Shown: positions 1-11,200, counted from the stretch's first letter. The stretch is DNA of 64,000 nt from Branchiostoma floridae (GCF_000003815.2 NC_049982.1:2009413-2073412); one strand, 5' to 3'. Numbers and translations are program-made. Notes: generated by a model from the letters alone, not told the origin.

Positions 1-323
1 CGTCAAGAATAGGAGGAACCCCTAACATCCTTGGTCGAAAACTCCAAACAACAATTCTGCATCTGCTGGGGCCGTCTTACACGTGACATACAGTTCTTGG
101 CCCTGTGAGACTTATGTCAAACCCAATAACCCAGGAACTAGAGTTAGCTTTTACTAGTTTTAGACTAGAGTAGGCACTTGTGATATTGTATTTTACACTG
201 TTTGAATCTTGTATGTTACCTGCAATTAGCCCACGGGCAAGAATTTGCAATAAAACTTGTTATTATTATAGTGCGCCAGTAGACGAGAGGGTGGAGAAGA
301 AAGTGCACACCCCTCCTGCACCT

Positions 324-373
324 TCAAAGGTCAAGTGCAAGCCAGGCAGACGGGTCGCCCAACCCACCCTTGT
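324..373 (-). CDS. Possible terminal exon of a minus-strand gene
   Basis: Reading down the minus strand, TTGTAGGCAG precedes a phase-1-compatible segment encoding KGGLGDPSAWLALDL and TGA (324-326). It would complete the reading frame from the exon at 542-643. Support is phase agreement only; no poly(A) signal is obvious before the window edge. Confidence 0.3.
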
Positions 374-541
374 CTGCCTACAATTGTCTTCCGAGACAGA
401 TGGATGCCAACAGTACTTCTGTACTTCCCAAAATTTTGAACAATCTCCTCCAGTCTTTGGACTCAGTGAGCAGTGGATTGTGAGTTACAAAAAGGCTACT
501 TGCAAAACATGACACATTTTCTTTCGTCATATATGCCTTAC

Positions 542-643
542 GGTGTTTATAGAGGATGCCCTGGCGTGGCTGATCAGCTGGTGGTTGGGATGTGTGTCCA
601 TCCCCGTCGGTGGCTGTCTTTTTACGCGGTGGAGCGTCCTCAT
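542..643 (-). CDS. Probable exon of a minus-strand receptor-tail-like gene
   Basis: A T-rich tract ending GTGTTGCAG leads into 102 nt encoding DEDAPPRKKTATDGDGHTSQ, then PPADQPRQGILYKH, with a GTAAGG donor. Phase is 1 to 1, matching the upstream exon at 770-859. Composition is polar and Pro-rich, like a cytoplasmic tail. I do not recognise the family. Confidence 0.55.
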
Positions 644-769
644 CTGCAACACAAAACATGTAAAGGTGAAGCATTTATTCTCAATTGGTGGCGCATGGTA
701 GGACAAATAATCCGGATCTACATGTACAACAGTACCTCCCATTTCAGGAAGGTAAAGACGCATCCTAAC

Positions 770-859
770 CTGGCATATCCTCATATACGGCGTCTGGGTC
801 CTCGTAAGTGCTCACGGTCTCGCCGGTGGGTTCTTCGTCTTTAGGTGCGACTTCCGCCC
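770..859 (-). CDS. Probable exon with paired tyrosine motif (minus-strand gene)
   Basis: GTTCGCAG precedes 90 nt, phase 1 to 1, ending at GTTAGG. It encodes GAEVAPKDEEPTGETVST followed by YEDPDAVYEDMP. The two YED tyrosines resemble SH2-binding sites of receptor cytoplasmic tails. It joins in frame to exons on both sides. Confidence 0.55.
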
Positions 860-909
860 CTGCGAACATAACTATCGGTTAGCGGAGCAGAAATTCAACA
901 TGATGTTTT

Positions 910-1063
910 CGCACACACAGAAACATAGAAATGAACACACACACACACAGGAACACAGACACACACACTCACATGCACATATACAAACACACATACATAC
1001 ATACATACAAACAACACAAAAACAAACACACACAAACAAACACACATACACACACGAGCCCTA
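910..1063. repeat. CA-rich simple repeat
   Basis: Imperfect (CA)n and ACAT/ACAA repeats lie between two candidate minus-strand exons. They create spurious open frames on both strands. Confidence 0.85.
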
Positions 1064-1219
1064 CCGAAACATGATGCTCTTTGGGAAAGTAAGAAGTAAA
1101 ATTTCTGAACTCATTGCACCTCCCTGTTATTATGACAACTTTAATCTTTACTCCCTGCTCTTCTTCTGTTATCATTAGCATAAGAAAAATACATACTGCA
1201 GAAGTACAATCAAACAGAC

Positions 1220-1294
1220 GTGATGCAACAACCGGAAGTTCCACTGCAGTGCCATAGACAACTGTTGGGGCCATAATGTTCCTTTCGCCCACCC
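1220..1294 (-). CDS. Possible exon of the minus-strand gene
   Basis: TTGTCAG precedes a 75-nt phase 1-to-1 segment encoding GVGERNIMAPTVVYGTAVEL and PVVAS, ending at a weak GTCTGT donor. VVYGTAVEL is a plausible phosphotyrosine site. It could be skipped without breaking the frame. Confidence 0.4.
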
Positions 1295-1486
1295 CTGACA
1301 ACGTACCGAATATCATTAACATCCATCCACGACTTCTTGAGTTATAGCTTGCCATTGCTATTCACCAACAAGTAAGCTCACGCTCACACACGTACCCGTC
1401 CGCGGAAATGTCATGTTCGTGGCAAAGGTAACCTAATAGACCCAACAATACAATATCTCTTTCACGGAGGAAGAGACGGCCCTAAC

Positions 1487-1606
1487 CTGACGTCGCCTGG
1501 TACATGGGGTTGGGGAACTCGGCAATTTCTGCTTCAGCTGTCACGTCTGGCGCTGCGGCTTCTGATGACATCCCTGTGGCTTCTGCTGCGGCTTCTGCTG
1601 ACGACA
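1487..1606 (-). CDS. Probable exon with FPNPMY motif (minus-strand gene)
   Basis: GTGTGCAG precedes 120 nt, phase 1 to 1, ending at GTTAGG. It encodes an Ala/Glu-rich stretch (SSAEAAAEATGMSSEAAAP) followed by AEIAEFPNPMYQATS. NPMY-type tails are common on amphioxus membrane receptors as I recall them. Four consecutive candidate exons all sharing phase 1 is the main support. The rest of the gene would lie at higher coordinates. Confidence 0.5.
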
Positions 1607-1650
1607 CTGCACACAACGGCGATAGCACTGTTACACAGCAATACAGCTTA

Positions 1651-1699
1651 AAGTAAGGAAAGAAAGAAAAAGAGAAAGAGAGAAAGAAAGAGAGAAGGC
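1651..1699. repeat. (GAAA)n/(GA)n purine tract
   Basis: A polypurine microsatellite of GAAA and GA units, followed by sequence with no recognisable gene. Confidence 0.85.
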
Positions 1700-1751
1700 C
1701 TAGGAAAGAAACGAAAAGACGCAGCTAACCCCAATAATGGTACAGTAAACG

Positions 1752-1981
1752 TGCACTCTCACTGCACTTGCGTCACTGCGGGGTTCGAAAGATACTCAAC
1801 GAATTTCATCAGAGATGAAAAACGAATTTTCTTACTTTTGTTGGATTTGTCGGTCTTTTAAGTTATACTTTTACGTATTGCGCAATATCTAAATTATAAA
1901 GAATCGGTGAAAATAACGAAACAGTGACGCAGTGAACGAACCCCGTGACGCAAACTTGACGCAAGTGCAGTGAGAGTGCAC
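1752..1981. mobile_element. Short inverted-repeat element, 25-bp arms
   Basis: GTGCACTCTCACTGCACTTG at the left is the perfect reverse complement of the right end, as part of a 25-bp arm (about 1752-1776 and 1957-1981). The internal sequence has no coding capacity, so it looks like a MITE. The right arm is copied again in the second unit of the neighbouring duplication, the left arm is not. Confidence 0.6.
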
Positions 1982-4236
1982 CTTAAAGCAAGGAGCTTTT
2001 ATATCTTATATAAAAGTTCCTTGCTTAAGGAAGAAAGTCATACCCGGTTCGGCTTGACTCTGTGTACTAGAGACCTCAGGTGTGACGTCATTTCCGCCTG
2101 GTTGCGTCATGTCCGGTTCAGCGACATAAATACTGGATCGAGGCGACTTCTTACAGGAGAGGTCGTAGATCGGTTCTAAACACTCGCTAGCCTTGCCGTT
2201 GGGTGTGGCCCCCTCGCCTGAACATGTACATGTTGGTTGAAAATAAAGAAAATTTAGCTAATGATAATAATCTTTATTGCATGCCTTTTTATGGCGAGTG
2301 GCAGACCCCATTTCGGCCCCTTTGAACAAACTGTTCAACATGTCGCTCTCCCTCCGCCAAGTGCCTTTCATGTGGAAGGACGCAAATGTGACTTCAATCC
2401 ACCAAGGAGGTAGTACGTGCAGCTTCTTCAAGACAAAAGTCTGTTCTCTGTGTAAAACCCAATAGACGTAGTACTTGCGACGCCACAAAATGTGAAGCTA
2501 AACAGTCAATAACACATGTATATACCATGTATTATACTTTGTAAATTTTATATACTACTCTATTTGATATGTTTCTTAATGTATTTTGTATTTCTCTCCC
2601 ACCAGTCCCTTGTAATAGCCACGGCTGCCTACAATTAAAGCTATTAACGAACGAATAAATAAATAGATATACAAATGGCGCAAATGGGGGTATCCTATAT
2701 ATGTTGCATCTAAAAACAAGCAGAGATATTTAGGATATCAACTTGATGAATGTTGTTTCAAACTGAAATATTTTCTAAACATCTTAAATATTACTGTTTA
2801 GAGCCACCATGTGTTGATTTCAGATTTCACACCCAAAATACTCGTTTTTTTCAACAAAAACGGATGCAGGTTATCTGCCGATAAAGGCGAAATAGTTTTA
2901 TAGTCAAGTCAAGTCAAGTTTATTGCACAACGATTGTAACAGGTACAATGTATGGCAAATTACGTATAACTAACAACTACAAACTACTTACATCAGTATA
3001 CTAGTCTAGCCTGATAGAAACTATGACGGCATTATATACGTAATGTTATACAATTTATACCCAGTTCTTCTCTATACAAGTCACAGGGGACCTCGGTATC
3101 TCCATATAAGGGCACGGGGACCTCGGTAGCCATGCCAGGTTCCACTTGATATACTTTTACGTATTGCAAAATATCTAAATTATAAAGAATCGGAGAAAAT
3201 AACGAAACAGTGACGCAGTGAACGAACCCCGTGACGCAAACTTGACGCAAGTGCAGTGAGAGTGCACCTTAAAGCAAGGAGCTTTTATATCTTATATAAA
3301 AGCTCCTTGCTTATGGAAGAAAGTCCTACCCGGTTCGGCTTGACTCTGTGTACTATAGACCTCAGGTGTGACGTCATTTCCGCCTGGTTGCGTCATGTCC
3401 GGTTCAGCGACATAAATACTGGACCGAGGCGACTTGTTACAGGAGACGTCGTAGATCGGTTCTAAACACTCGTTAGTCCTGTCTTTGGATGCGACTTCCT
3501 TTCCTGGACATGTTGGTTAAAAATAAAGAAAATTTAACTAATGATAATGATCTTTATTGCATGCCTTTTTTACGGCGCCTTTGAACTTTGAACAAACTGT
3601 TCAACATGTCGCTCTCCCTCCACCAAGTGCCTTTCATGTGCATGGAAGGACGCAAATGTGACTTTTATTTATTTACCTATCTATTCCACCAAGGAATTAG
3701 CACGTGCAGGTTCTTCTCTGTCTTTCTTCAAGACAAAGGTCTGGATCTCGCTGATGGGGTGGGAGGGTGTGGTTGGGTGTTCTCTGTGTAAAACCCAATG
3801 GAGGTAGTACTTGCGACGCCACAAAATGTTTAGCTAAACTGTCAATAACAGTGTGTATATACCGTGTATTATACTTCGTAGATTTTGTGTACCATTCTAC
3901 TTCACATGTTTCTGAATGTATGTTGTATTTCTCTCCCAATACCAGTCCTTTAAAATAGTCAGTGGGCAACCTTGACTACCTATAATGTAAGCCAAACGTA
4001 TAAATGAATAGATAACATCATCGGCCACAATGTGTCGATTTGACATCTCTAAATACCCGTTTTATTTTAACAATAACGGATAGAGGTTATCCGCGGATAA
4101 AAGCGAAATAGTGTTATATACGTAAACAGTTCATACCTAGTGTTTCTCCATACAAGTCACAGGGGACCTCGGTATCTCCATATATGGGCACGGGGACCTC
4201 GGTAGCTATGCCAGGTTCAACTTGATACATCGGGCA
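1865..4236. repeat. Tandem duplication, units 1865-3149 and 3150-4236
   Basis: The two units begin with the same ATACTTTTACGTATTG and stay recognisably similar to a shared end containing GGGGACCTCGGTATCTCC. Unit 1 has an extra segment near 2905-3036 (TCAAGTCAAGTCAAGTTTATTG). Unit 2 has an extra stretch near 3660-3780. Each unit holds a 19-bp-arm hairpin, a TGACGTCA element and AATAAAG tails. No gene was recognised. Confidence 0.8.
3272..3312. promoter_or_regulatory. Perfect 19-bp hairpin with 3-nt loop (second copy at about 1986-2026)
   Basis: AAGCAAGGAGCTTTTATAT is followed by CTT and its exact reverse complement. The other copy has a single arm mismatch. A TGACGTCA element and TGCGTCA follow within about 120 bp in both copies. 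The hairpin contains TATATAAAA, so it could equally be a TATA-bearing promoter or a transposon structural end. Confidence 0.55.
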
Positions 4237-4239
4237 GGG

Positions 4240-6056
4240 GACCTCGGCCTCCGCCCCTGCAAGTGTTCGAAATTAGAACACAAAAATTAGGGTTTTATCA
4301 TATGATGTGTGTGCCAAATAGAAATTACCCAAGCCACCAAATATGATTTTTGAAACGGTCAAAACATTTCAGATAGCATCCACTACCTTTCTCCGAACAG
4401 ATCGGTTGAAATCAGGTTTTTGTACCCTAACAATGCAGTGAAATGTAGAGAAGATGAAGTTTAGATATCAATCCAATAAACAGATCACTGGTGGTCCAGT
4501 TATTATATAGTCAATGTGATCTGTATCTTTGCTATATTTCATCTGCCATTTGCCAATTCTCTCATGACCTCAATGAAAAGCAGTCTGACTAAAATTCCTA
4601 GTATATATATTCCTTTGAATTCGTAGTGCATTCCTGATATTTGTGCCTGCATTCTTGTGATCGACCGGTAAGTTTTCGTCATGCTCAAAGCTTTCAAGGT
4701 GCATCTTAGTTTGAGAAATATCGAACTATTCAAATTGCGGTACCACCGCATACAAAGGCATTCCAACATTATTCGAAACATTCTCATCTCATTGGATGGA
4801 GAACCGGCCTGAACACAAAAACATGCAATGCATACCCAGGAATATACAAGTATTATCATTCACTGAAGCGGAATATACAAGTATTATCATTCAGAAGCCA
4901 TTCCTACTCATTCCGAATCTCGTGTAAAGAGCTCGAGGTAAAAGGTCCATTTCCGTCCGAATGTGGCATGAATTTTGCAAATACTTCATCCGGCTGGTTC
5001 TGCTTGATTCCTGCTGATTCACGACTGTCCCAAGGAGACGGTAGCATAGCATGGACTGGCTGTTTACCAGACATATGAAAGCGACGCCCGGCAACCTTCA
5101 AAAGCTCCGAAACCTAGCTGCTTGCGTGGGAGGTGTTAGATCATCTCGTGCTCACGAGAAATTTTCCCGTTGCCGGCTCCGCCATCTTGGTTATTTACAC
5201 ATGTTTCAAACCTCTCGTGGGCACTTTTAGTTACTTTGTATGAGTACATGAGCAGACTTAAACCTAACTCTAACATAAAAAACGACTGTTTGTGGATTTA
5301 AAAAAAAAAAGATAGGATCAACTTATGTTGGGGGATTCACGAGTGAGTCGGACCGACTGGAAGTGTAATCACCAACAATCATATGGAAATAAGATATGTT
5401 GTTGTCCAACGGAAACTATTTGCCGCTACAAGCTGTCTGAAAATGCTTTCCAAGCAATGAAATATACACTCAAGAAGGCCCTAAGGGTTCAGAACGAGAA
5501 AGATATATAATGTTTCTTCAAAATTTGTGCAAGAAGCATGATGGGGAAATGTCCTGACGGTTTCAGTTTCAGTTTATTTATTTTACCAGCAGTAACACTC
5601 AGGTACATAACAACCTGTTTTTCAGGCAATGCTGGGTAAACAAAAATACAATTTAAAAACGGGAAAAGTGAATGACGGGGGAAAGTCCAGAAACTGCGTG
5701 AGAATCTGAGGGTTTCTATAGCAACCCACGGAATTCCGTAAGGGCAGTGACAGGATGTTTGGGTCAGAACCCAGAGGCGCAGGTTTCGACTCCGCTGATA
5801 TGTTACCGATCTTGTACCCTTGTGAGATTGTGAAAGATACGACTTTCCTCACTTCACTCGGATGCTGATGAGTGCATAGTCTCGGTGACGTCCTTCTGAA
5901 AGGACGTTGTCCCGTTTTGAGAAGAGCCACCCCCAAGCTCGGGAAAGAAGCCACCACAGTTGAAGTGAGGTGATTTCCTGAAACCTTACAGTCTGGTATC
6001 GGGTTGACATCTTGAAAGTAAATCTTAAGAAAATCTTAATTAGCTCATCAGACTTA
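4240..6056. other. Intergenic stretch without a recognised gene
   Basis: AT-rich sequence with scattered open frames. A 65-codon minus-strand frame at 4904-5101 (containing KQPVHAMLPSPWDSRE) has coding-like composition, but no family was recognised and no phase-consistent neighbours were found. A GTTTCAGTTTCAGTTTATTT motif at about 5560 looks like a retroelement 3' tail in reverse orientation. Confidence 0.4.
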
Positions 6057-6172
6057 CGTCGCATTTCCAAACCGGGGAACGGCCGGGTAGTTCTCGGGGA
6101 CATTATATACATTTGTAGTTTTCGTTTCCACAGACAGCCTGGTCGGGCCCCGGTTTGGAAATGTGACGTTAA
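6057..6172. mobile_element. MITE with CATTTCCAAACCGGGG inverted ends
   Basis: The left end CGCATTTCCAAACCGGGG and the right end CCCCGGTTTGGAAATG are reverse complements flanking about 80 bp. A related, more diverged element lies near 61776-61944. The interior offers an apparent minus-strand exon (6058-6138), but the inverted ends explain it better as a transposon. Confidence 0.6.
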
Positions 6173-6178
6173 CCTTAC

Positions 6179-6829
6179 CTGTACCCTCGGGTTTGTCCAT
6201 CTCGTTCTGACCGGACATGGCCGTACTAGCCAGGCTGCTGTCTATGGCCACACTAGTCAGGCTGCTGTCTATGGCCGCACTAGTCAGGCTGCTGTCTATG
6301 GCCGCACTAGCCAGGCTGCTGTCTATGGCCGCACTAGCCAGGCTGCTGTCTATGGCCGCACTAGTCAGGCTGCTGTCTATGGCCACACTAGTCAGGCTGC
6401 TGTCTATGGCCGCACTAGTCAGGCTGCTGTCTGTGGCCGCACTAGTCAGGCTGCTGTCTATGGCCGTACTAGCCAGGCTGCTGTCTATGGCCACACTAGT
6501 CAGGCTGCTGTCTATGGCCGCACTAGTCAGGCTGCTGTCTATGGCCACACTAGTCAGGCTGCTGTCTATGGCCGCACTAGTCAGGCTGCTGTCTATGGCC
6601 GTACTAGTCAGGCTGCTGTCTATGGCCGTACTAGCCAGGCTGCTGTCTATGGCCGTACTAGTCAGGCTGCTGTCTATGGCCGTACTAGCCAGGCTGCTGT
6701 CTATGGCCGTACTAGTCAGGCTGCTGTCTATGGCCGTACTAGCCAGGCTGCTGTTTTTGGCCGTACTCGCCAGGTTGCCGGACATGGCCCAACTAGCCGG
6801 GCTGCAGCCAAACGGACCTGCCAACACCT
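6179..6829 (-). CDS. Possible minus-strand exon made of a 27-bp coding minisatellite
   Basis: On the minus strand, GTCTACCCAG precedes 651 nt (217 codons, phase 1 to 1) that end at a strong GTAAGG donor. The core is about 21 copies of a nine-residue unit AIDSSL(T/A)S(T/A/V), flanked by non-repeat EVLAGPFGCSPASWAMSGNL and SGQNEMDKPEGT. The phase matches the minus-strand exons at 0.5-1.6 kb, so it could be a Ser/Thr-rich stalk of the same gene. Because 27 is divisible by three, other frames on both strands are open too, so evidence rests on the splice sites. Confidence 0.4.
6215..6800. repeat. 27-bp minisatellite, about 21 copies
   Basis: Units of the form TATGGCCGCACTAGTCAGG plus CTGCTGTC repeat with variation confined to a few positions. 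Both flanks share CGGACATGGCC, as if outermost decayed units. Confidence 0.95.
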
Positions 6830-7640
6830 CTGGGTAGACAATCAAATTTGTTTGCACACGTCAAGAAATTCATAAATTTTCTATGCCTATTGCATTCCTT
6901 TCAAGACTTTTATATTTATATTTGTGTCTACTTTACATGTTATGTTATACATGATAGAATAAATGAATTAAAGGTCTTTATTGTACATTTTCTCCCAACC
7001 GAGCTAAGTACTGGTCACAACTTAGACAAAACAAACGTTGGTGAAAGTAGCGTAGTCTGGCATATGCGTTGGACTTCTTAATAATGAAATCAGATTAGGT
7101 TCAGATTTTTAATTTTCATACATTGTTCTCCTTTGTATGTAGCCTTATAATCAACTATCCTGTACATTCGAAGTTTGTTTGCTTTTTTCAGTTGCGCATT
7201 TACCATACATGTCGGTTAGAAAGTACATTAACTCACTAGTCAAAACAGTGAACTCAGATAATTACAAGCGACTACTTATACGCTATACCTGAGAGAGCAT
7301 TAAAGTCACTTTATTCTGTAATCAAAATATTCTGTTTCTGAGAATCTTTCTTCATTTTCATAGTATTCAGCCAATCTGGCAATTATTCATTCATTGAACG
7401 CATAATGTATTCATCTTATGCAACGAGGCAGTTCTGAGCGAGAAGGCTAATCATGGTTCTTTCTTTCTTTCTTCTCAGATCAAATAAAGAAAACGTTTTC
7501 TGTGATGCAGATGTTTTCTCATTATCTTCGCTGTTTTACATTTCTGTTGCCCCAACCACTGTTGTTGTTGATGTGTCATAATTTTGCGCGATTTACAATT
7601 TCTCAAATGTTTCGCTTACATGTAACGCTAAGTCACCTTT
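6830..7640. other. Intergenic AT-rich sequence
   Basis: No gene or strong repeat structure recognised; a short T/C tract (TTCTTTCTTTCTTTC) lies near 7460. Confidence 0.5.
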
Positions 7641-7647
7641 CTCTGCC

Positions 7648-7868
7648 TGGTACCCTATATCCGTTTTTGAAATAGATGTGTTTTTTTTTTTTCAATTTTG
7701 GGATACCAATTCGACGGACGAGGGTAGTTTCAAATTGCAGTATTTCAAAAAGATTTCAAACATTGCAATTTCAAACTACCGTCCGTCGACCTGGTCAATG
7801 TATATATAGAGAGAGAGGTATAAACGGATATAAGTTACCCCCGGATAAAGGCTATCTAGCGTTATACG
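7648..7868. mobile_element. Foldback element ending in GGATATAAGTTACCCCCGG motif
   Basis: CGACGGACGAGGGTAGTTTC at 7712 is matched in inverse at about 7770-7789. The outer ends TACCCTATATCCGT and ACGGATATAAGTTACC are also inverted relative to each other. Related arrangements occur at about 8680-8865 and 37138-37310, and the outer motif alone near 2870 and 4077. Class unknown; no coding capacity. Confidence 0.55.
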
Positions 7869-7917
7869 CCTCTTAGAGCAAAGTTAATGATTTGACTGTT
7901 TCACACGGTGCTGACAA

Positions 7918-7980
7918 GGACATTATATAGTGTCTATATTATATAGTGTCTATATTGTATAGTGCCTACCAGTATATAAT
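7918..7980. repeat. Short tandem repeat of TATATAGTGTCTATAT
   Basis: About three units of a 16-17-bp AT-rich motif lie 130-200 bp upstream of the presumed BLTP3 promoter. Confidence 0.7.
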
Positions 7981-8029
7981 GTCCTTGGTGCTGAAGAGAT
8001 TTTCAGCAGTCCATGTAAATTCAGGCACA

Positions 8030-8181
8030 GCCGCCAGGTGTCGCTGGTGCACGTGCTGCGTGTACCGCCCCTCCCGCGGTGCATGCCGGTCCGGTCAGAA
8101 TGCCCAAGATGGCGGCGGTGACACGAGATTTCATCACATAGCGGCACAGTTTGGCTTCCCTTCGCACGCCGACACACGACC
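8030..8181 (+). promoter_or_regulatory. BLTP3 promoter/5'UTR with YY1-type motif, E-box and GC-rich tract
   Basis: The sequence just upstream of the start codon is GC-rich compared with its AT-rich surroundings. It holds a CACGTG E-box (8050-8055), a GC-box-like CCGCCCC and the YY1 core AAGATGGCGGC (8106-8116). YY1 cores of this kind typically sit at or just downstream of transcription starts of TATA-less housekeeping promoters. The start site itself cannot be fixed from sequence. Confidence 0.6.
8109..8141 (+). other. Upstream ORF of 10 codons inside the YY1 motif
   Basis: The ATG embedded in the YY1 core opens a 10-codon frame ending in TAG at 8139-8141, 40 nt before the BLTP3 start. If transcription begins upstream of 8109 it would precede the main ORF. 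The BLTP3 ATG at 8182 has a strong context (ACCATGG), so reinitiation or leaky scanning would be feasible. Confidence 0.4.
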
Positions 8182-8225
8182 ATGGAGTCTTACATCAAGA
8201 AGAAGATATTAAAGCACCTTTCCAA
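8182..8225 (+). CDS. BLTP3: BLTP3 exon 1 (start codon)
   Basis: The exon encodes MESYIKKKILKHLSK, the counterpart of the human MAGIIKKQILKHLSR start. It ends in phase 2 at a consensus GTAAGT donor. The Kozak context ACCATGG and the match to the family N-terminus fix this start. Confidence 0.9.
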
Positions 8226-11200
8226 GTAAGTGCGAAAGCCAGGCCTTCAAACGGGGCCTCCGTTTGGCCACTATCCTACCTTTTCTGCGCCATAATCCCA
8301 ACGCCCTGTCGGCAAATGAATTACAGTAAGTGTGAATGTGAGATAACCAGGTGCAGATAGTGAAAGTGGATGATAATGTCTGATCTGGAGAGCTCGACTT
8401 CTGGTTTTATAGTCTTTTGCTACTTCCCACCACAAACAGGACTCCAGCAAAAGCCTTCAGCGTGCAGTCCGCCCGAATCAGATTTAATTTGTCCTCAGAA
8501 GTTTGTGTATTTGTCATGTGTTAGTGAACAGGTGATTTTGGAGGGTGTTTACCTCGGGTTCCCCTCCCCTACATGTCTGACGTGGGATATTATCTGGGAT
8601 ATGTCTAAATAAACAAACTAAAACGTAACACAGAAAAAAAGGTAATGCTGTGAGATTTACTTGTGATATTATTCCGGAGTTAATCTATATCCGTTGTATT
8701 TACTCAGTGATATATGAATATGTAATCAAGGGAATTTGGAGGGTGGTTTGAAACTATATCGCTTTGAAATTATTGCAATAATTTCAACACCACCATCCTT
8801 TGACTTGGTATCACCAAATACAATGGATATAGGTTACCCCTTGGATAAAGGTGAACCAGCGTCAGCAGTTATGAGGGGATTTTTAACACATGTCTCTAAC
8901 ATCGTCATAGAAAATGTAGCCAGCCCGGGCCTCGTTGGTGTAATTAATTTTGTATGGGGTCTGCTAGATTAGTGATTTATCAACTCTGTGACTTTGAAAT
9001 CTGACAGGTGGGTCAAACGGAGGTTTGGCCTTTGGTGATATATGTATATAATTGGGTTTGTCCAAAAATTTCCATAAATCAACAGTATAATGCAACATGT
9101 GACACAGTATGGAAATATTCATTAAAAATAAAAATAAAACAACACCAGGACTGTACTGAAGAACTTACAAGCTGCATATCTGGACATTTAGGTACAGTGG
9201 AAGCCAGTTAATTGCACGTCGGATAAATGCACACTTCGGTCTATTGCACGGAATCCCCACATCCCGTGGCTGTGTGGTCCAACTGGGTAACTTCGCATTA
9301 TTGTACACGCTGGATAACAGAATTCGCTGCCAAATTGGGTATGCAATTAAGTGGCTTTCACTGTATTTGATTCACTCCTACTGAGATAGACCCCTAATCT
9401 TTTCCATAACTGCATAAGTGTGGTGGGTTCATCTGCATTGTACATGCTCGATGTGTGGCTCTCCCCAAACATAGGACCTCCATTTTTAACACTTAATGCA
9501 AGGAACATCCCAAATGTAAACTAGGAATTTCACCTGAGAACATTTTAGAAGGAAATTGATGACATACAAAATTTTCATATTCATAAACATATAAGGGGAC
9601 TCCAACCCTGGGACTGTGGGCTTTGAACCAACATCAAACGCCTACTAGTACTGTTATACTTTTACAATGTATATTGTATGTGGATCGTACAGTAGTAACT
9701 CATGTTGTGAGCCATATACTGCTTCCTGATCGTGCAGGGCATTAGTTAATCTATGACTGAAGTCTGAACACACAGAATATGATAAACCAAACAATAGCAT
9801 AGAGTCCTCGTTTTGTCCTTTTACATTTTCTTATTTTAGTTTTACCTTATACTAGTTATAGAGAAATGACATCACATTAGCATTCTATGACATAAAGATA
9901 ACTAGACATTTTCTAATATACATGTAATATTAATATTTGCAATGCACTAAATATATATATGTGCCCCTTTTCTTTTGTAACTGCTTTGTGCGATAACATG
10001 GTAACAGGTTAAAAACTTATTCTTCATTCTAGAAACAGCAGAGAATTGATGCACAGATGTCATCCATATAATGAGATCAACATGGCCTAATTCAGACTTC
10101 TGGGAATCTCAAACAGAGTTCTGGAGAATTCCCAGAATTCTGGAAGTGTTCCAAATTTCTCTGCAATTCTCGCTGAGTTTCCCAGAATTCTGGAGAACTT
10201 GATATACTTACATGTATCGTCATTGATTCATTTTATCGGTGAATCAATAATAATAATAATGATATTCCAAGGTCAAAGAAGATGTGAAAGAACAAAATGA
10301 AGAAGTGACCATATTAGGAGGTACATGTAACATACCCTGTGACGTAGTTATGGTTAGTTGCTATATGGAGTATGGTTAGTTTGTTGATTATCAGGGCTCG
10401 AAATTCATTTTTGGGATCAGGTGCACTGGTGCGCCCAGCTTAAAGAATTGGGTACACCAAAAATTTTTTGGATGCACCACTTAAATTTAAGTAGAATGTC
10501 AGACAAAAATTAGTTACAAGCTATCAAATTCTTAAGCATGACAGACATTTTCATTATCTTTCTAACACTTAGATGTCAAGAATATGATGTATACTAGTAT
10601 ACTTGATATCTTTACATACATAAACCTAAGAAAATATTTGGGTGCACCCTGTGCACCCACTGAAAAAAATTGGGTGCACAGTTCCAATTTTGGGTGCACC
10701 TGGGTGCACATGCACCCAGTATTTCGAGCCCTGTTTATCAATATCATTCAATTGCTACTTATGTATGATTTGTTATCATTTGTTTCCCATTCAAAAGTAT
10801 TTATTAGGAGGAGGGCCTGTATAAGCCTATTTTTGGTTTCGCCCTCTTTCTCGAACATTTTTTTATACGATATTTAACTTTATTCTTCATGTACAAATAA
10901 ATAAAATAAAATCAGTATAAGTAAAGAGCACGCACTTCACTTCACTTCACTCATCCTCTTGCATGTGGTGCGTAGAGCCATGTGACAGAAGAGTGTCACA
11001 GCCTGTGTGGAGAAGGGTTCGTACGTTCCAGGTTGCGATTCAAACCTTGCTGCAGTACTAGTTTATCGGCAGCGCGCAGTGGGAGATTCCGAGAAAGTGA
11101 CTGAGTCCTAATCCTTCCAGTGGGTGTCGTTACGAGATAAAGTTCCGCCATGATGGGGTCGTTGGCTACGCTGCCCAAGTCAGCTGGTGGGGTATACAGG

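Noticed and set aside
1970-3465. Paired 69-codon frames (1970-2179 and 3256-3465) in the two duplicated units
   Set aside because: The copies differ by about six codons and all differences replace the amino acid, so there is no sign of protein constraint. They follow from DNA duplication.
4904-5101. 65-codon minus-strand frame containing KQPVHAMLPSPWDSRE
   Set aside because: Coding-like composition, but the only plausible acceptor gives a phase that does not match the other minus-strand exons, and nothing similar is remembered.
6058-6138. 81-nt minus-strand exon, phase 1-1, with GTAAGT donor
   Set aside because: The segment is enclosed by inverted CATTTCCAAACCGGGG ends and a related element exists near 61.8 kb, so a MITE is the simpler explanation.
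6012-6875. Plus-strand frames of 206 and 287 codons over the 27-bp minisatellite
   Set aside because: A stop-free unit whose length divides by three opens several frames on both strands. Only the minus-strand reading has splice sites in matching phase.
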